From Amycolatopsis arida (GTDB lineage Bacteria; Actinomycetota; Actinomycetes; Mycobacteriales; Pseudonocardiaceae): a stretch of DNA of 64,000 nucleotides. This document shows, piece by piece, positions 62,929 through 64,000 of the stretch (its first letter is position 1; the number at the start of each line of letters is the position of its first letter). The stretch is taken from assembly GCF_900115565.1 (NCBI RefSeq), contig NZ_FOWW01000001.1, positions 186,001 through 250,000 on the forward strand, read 5' to 3'. The notes under the pieces were generated by a model. That model saw nothing but the letters and a program-made list of their open reading frames with translations, was not told the DNA's origin and ran no database searches. The translations under genes were made by a program, and so were the position numbers.

Positions 62929-63696
62929 TCACCAGGGAGGTGGCCGATGCTCTTCCCCGGCAGCGGCGCTGGCCAGGGCCGGCAGGACCTCACCCAGCGG
63001 CCCGCGGAGCACGGCCGCCGCGAAGTCGTCGTACGGGGTGGGTGAGGCGTTGCACAAGATCACCCGCGCGCCGCTGCTGGCCGCGAGGCCCACCAGGCCC
63101 GCCGCCGGCTGCACGGTCAGCGAGCTGCCCGCCACCAGCAGCACGTCGCACGAGCACACCGCCACTCGCGCCCGCTCCAGCACGGCGGGGTCCAGCGCCT
63201 GCCCGAACGAGATCGTCGCCGACTTGAGGATGCCGCCGCACCGCCGGCAGTCCGGGTCGGCCTCCCCCGCGGCCACCCGGTCCAACGCCTCCCGCATCCC
63301 CCTCCGGTCCCCGCAGCCGAGGCACACCGCCTCGAACATCGTCCCGTGCAGCTCCAGCACCCGCTCCGCCCCGGCCTTCTGGTGCAGCCGGTCGATGTTC
63401 TGCGTGACGACCAACCGCAGCGTGCCCCGCCGCTCCAGCTCCACCAGCGCCCGGTGCGCCGCGTTCGGCTCGGCCCCCCACGCCGGGTGCTCGGCTCGCG
63501 CCCGCCAGGCGGCCTCCCGCACCTCCCTGCTGTCCACGTAGGACTGGAATCGGGACAGCCGCTCGGCCAGGGGATCGCGGGTCCACAGCCCGTTCGGCCC
63601 GCGGAAGTCGGGAATGCCGGACTCGGTCGACACGCCGGCACCGGTCAGCGCGACCATCCGCCGCGCCCCGGCCACCAGCTCCCGCGCCATCTCCAT
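62929..63696 (-). CDS. Sir2-family NAD-dependent protein deacylase
   Basis: The 255-residue sirtuin removes acyl groups from lysines, consuming NAD. Seen are the NAD motif LTGAGVSTESGIPDFRGPNG (residues 18-37), TQNIDRLHQKAG, the catalytic His117 in LELHGTMFE, the zinc ligands C125, C128, C150 and C153, and VAGSSLTVQPAAGL for NAD binding. The Tyr/Arg pair typical of desuccinylases (Sirt5 type) is not evident, so deacetylase activity is more likely. It is separated by 60 bp from the partial gene upstream. Confidence 0.94.
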   Translation of the reverse strand: MEMARELVAGARRMVALTGAGVSTESGIPDFRGPNGLWTRDPLAERLSRFQSYVDSREVREAAWRARAEHPAWGAEPNAAHRALVELERRGTLRLVVTQNIDRLHQKAGAERVLELHGTMFEAVCLGCGDRRGMREALDRVAAGEADPDCRRCGGILKSATISFGQALDPAVLERARVAVCSCDVLLVAGSSLTVQPAAGLVGLAASSGARVILCNASPTPYDDFAAAVLRGPLGEVLPALASAAAGEEHRPPPW

Positions 63697-63756
63697 ACCG
63701 CCATGATGCCCGCGAACGACGAAAGCCAGGCCCGTACCCGGCGAGGAGAGCGGGGC

Positions 63757-64000
63757 CTACACCACCACGCCCGGCGCCCCGTACAGCCCGGGCCCGTCCA
63801 CCCGCACGGTCTCGAGGTGCCGCACCGCGGCCCGCCGCGCCTGCTCCACCAGCTCGTCGGTCCGGCTGAAGTCCAGCGGGCTCACCCGCACCGGCTCCGG
63901 CCCCGGTAGGTACACCACCGGCACGTCGGCGGCCGCCAGCGGTGCCTCCAGCACGGCCTGGTTGCGCATGCTGACCATCGCGGTGAACATCAGCACCTCG
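63757..64000 (-). CDS. C-terminal part of a probable patatin-like protein (cut by window)
   Basis: The last 80 residues of a protein that continues beyond the window: EVLMFTAMVSMRNQAVLEAP, then VPVVYLPGPEPVRVSPLDFS and RTDELVEQARRAAVRHLETV, ending GPGLYGAPGVVV. The final SPLDFSRTDELVEQA pattern recalls the end of patatin-like phospholipases (RssA group), but the catalytic Ser and Asp would lie outside the window. The assignment is tentative. Confidence 0.45.
   Translation of the reverse strand, partial: EVLMFTAMVSMRNQAVLEAPLAAADVPVVYLPGPEPVRVSPLDFSRTDELVEQARRAAVRHLETVRVDGPGLYGAPGVVV

Overview
The window is about 72% GC, codes densely with GTG and TTG starts, and carries purine-rich ribosome binding sites. 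Its marker set points to an actinobacterium, most likely of the Pseudonocardiaceae (Amycolatopsis or a relative). The markers are aceE / fasR-like regulator / fabD / fabH / acpP / fabF in the order known from Mycobacterium and Streptomyces, DUF3145 and DUF3052 proteins, an AhpE-type one-Cys peroxiredoxin, an F420-dependent oxidoreductase, an Lsr2-like protein and a cvnA-D conservon. The genus is inferred, not proven.

Layout. 1-4.0 kb: yaaA (cut by the window edge), a VOC protein, proS and a membrane protein. 4.2-13.1 kb: an accessory stretch with a HAD phosphatase, a DUF421 protein, an EamA exporter, an HxlR regulator divergent from an NmrA-like reductase, a broken and catalytically dead trypsin homologue in a lower-GC patch, a LysR regulator, a frameshifted epoxide hydrolase, and a two-gene unit of a small hydrophilic peptide plus a PIMT-like methyltransferase that resembles an imiditide (aspartimide RiPP) locus. 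13.6-20.8 kb: YjbQ, an acyl desaturase with its ferredoxin-type reductase and a divergent TetR regulator, pntAA-pntAB-pntB, and an Lsr2-like protein with a histone-H1-like tail. 21-26 kb: a long low-complexity membrane protein, a secreted subtilase, DUF3145 and a lipoprotein-like protein. 26.6-36.3 kb: the conserved fatty-acid/pyruvate dehydrogenase core, DUF3052, ahpE and tRNA-Val(UAC).

36.3-46.1 kb: an ECF42-type sigma operon, a DUF2267 gene with two compensating frameshifts, an SDR, a K+-channel-like protein without a selectivity filter, an F420-dependent enzyme, a decayed ribokinase, a PPC-domain protein and a Ser/Thr kinase. 46.2-52.7 kb: a MarR-centred unit (CoA transferase, metallo-hydrolase, FAD monooxygenase, an unknown protein, fumarylacetoacetase) that looks like the lower part of aromatic ring catabolism. 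52.9-56.8 kb: a conservon (sensor kinase, roadblock, DUF742, small GTPase) followed in the same operon by a StyA-like flavin monooxygenase. 57.1-64 kb: dnaE1, an MFS exporter, a sirtuin and the tail of a probable patatin-like protein.

Across the window, related 21-bp tandem repeats built on GTGTCCGC, GTGTTCGC or GTGTTTGC sit at four convergent gene junctions (about 4.1, 20.4, 43.2 and 52.8 kb). Two of these arrays are homologous but lie in opposite orientation. They are the most unusual non-coding signal here. Several single-base disruptions fall in G or C runs, so some broken genes may be sequencing errors.
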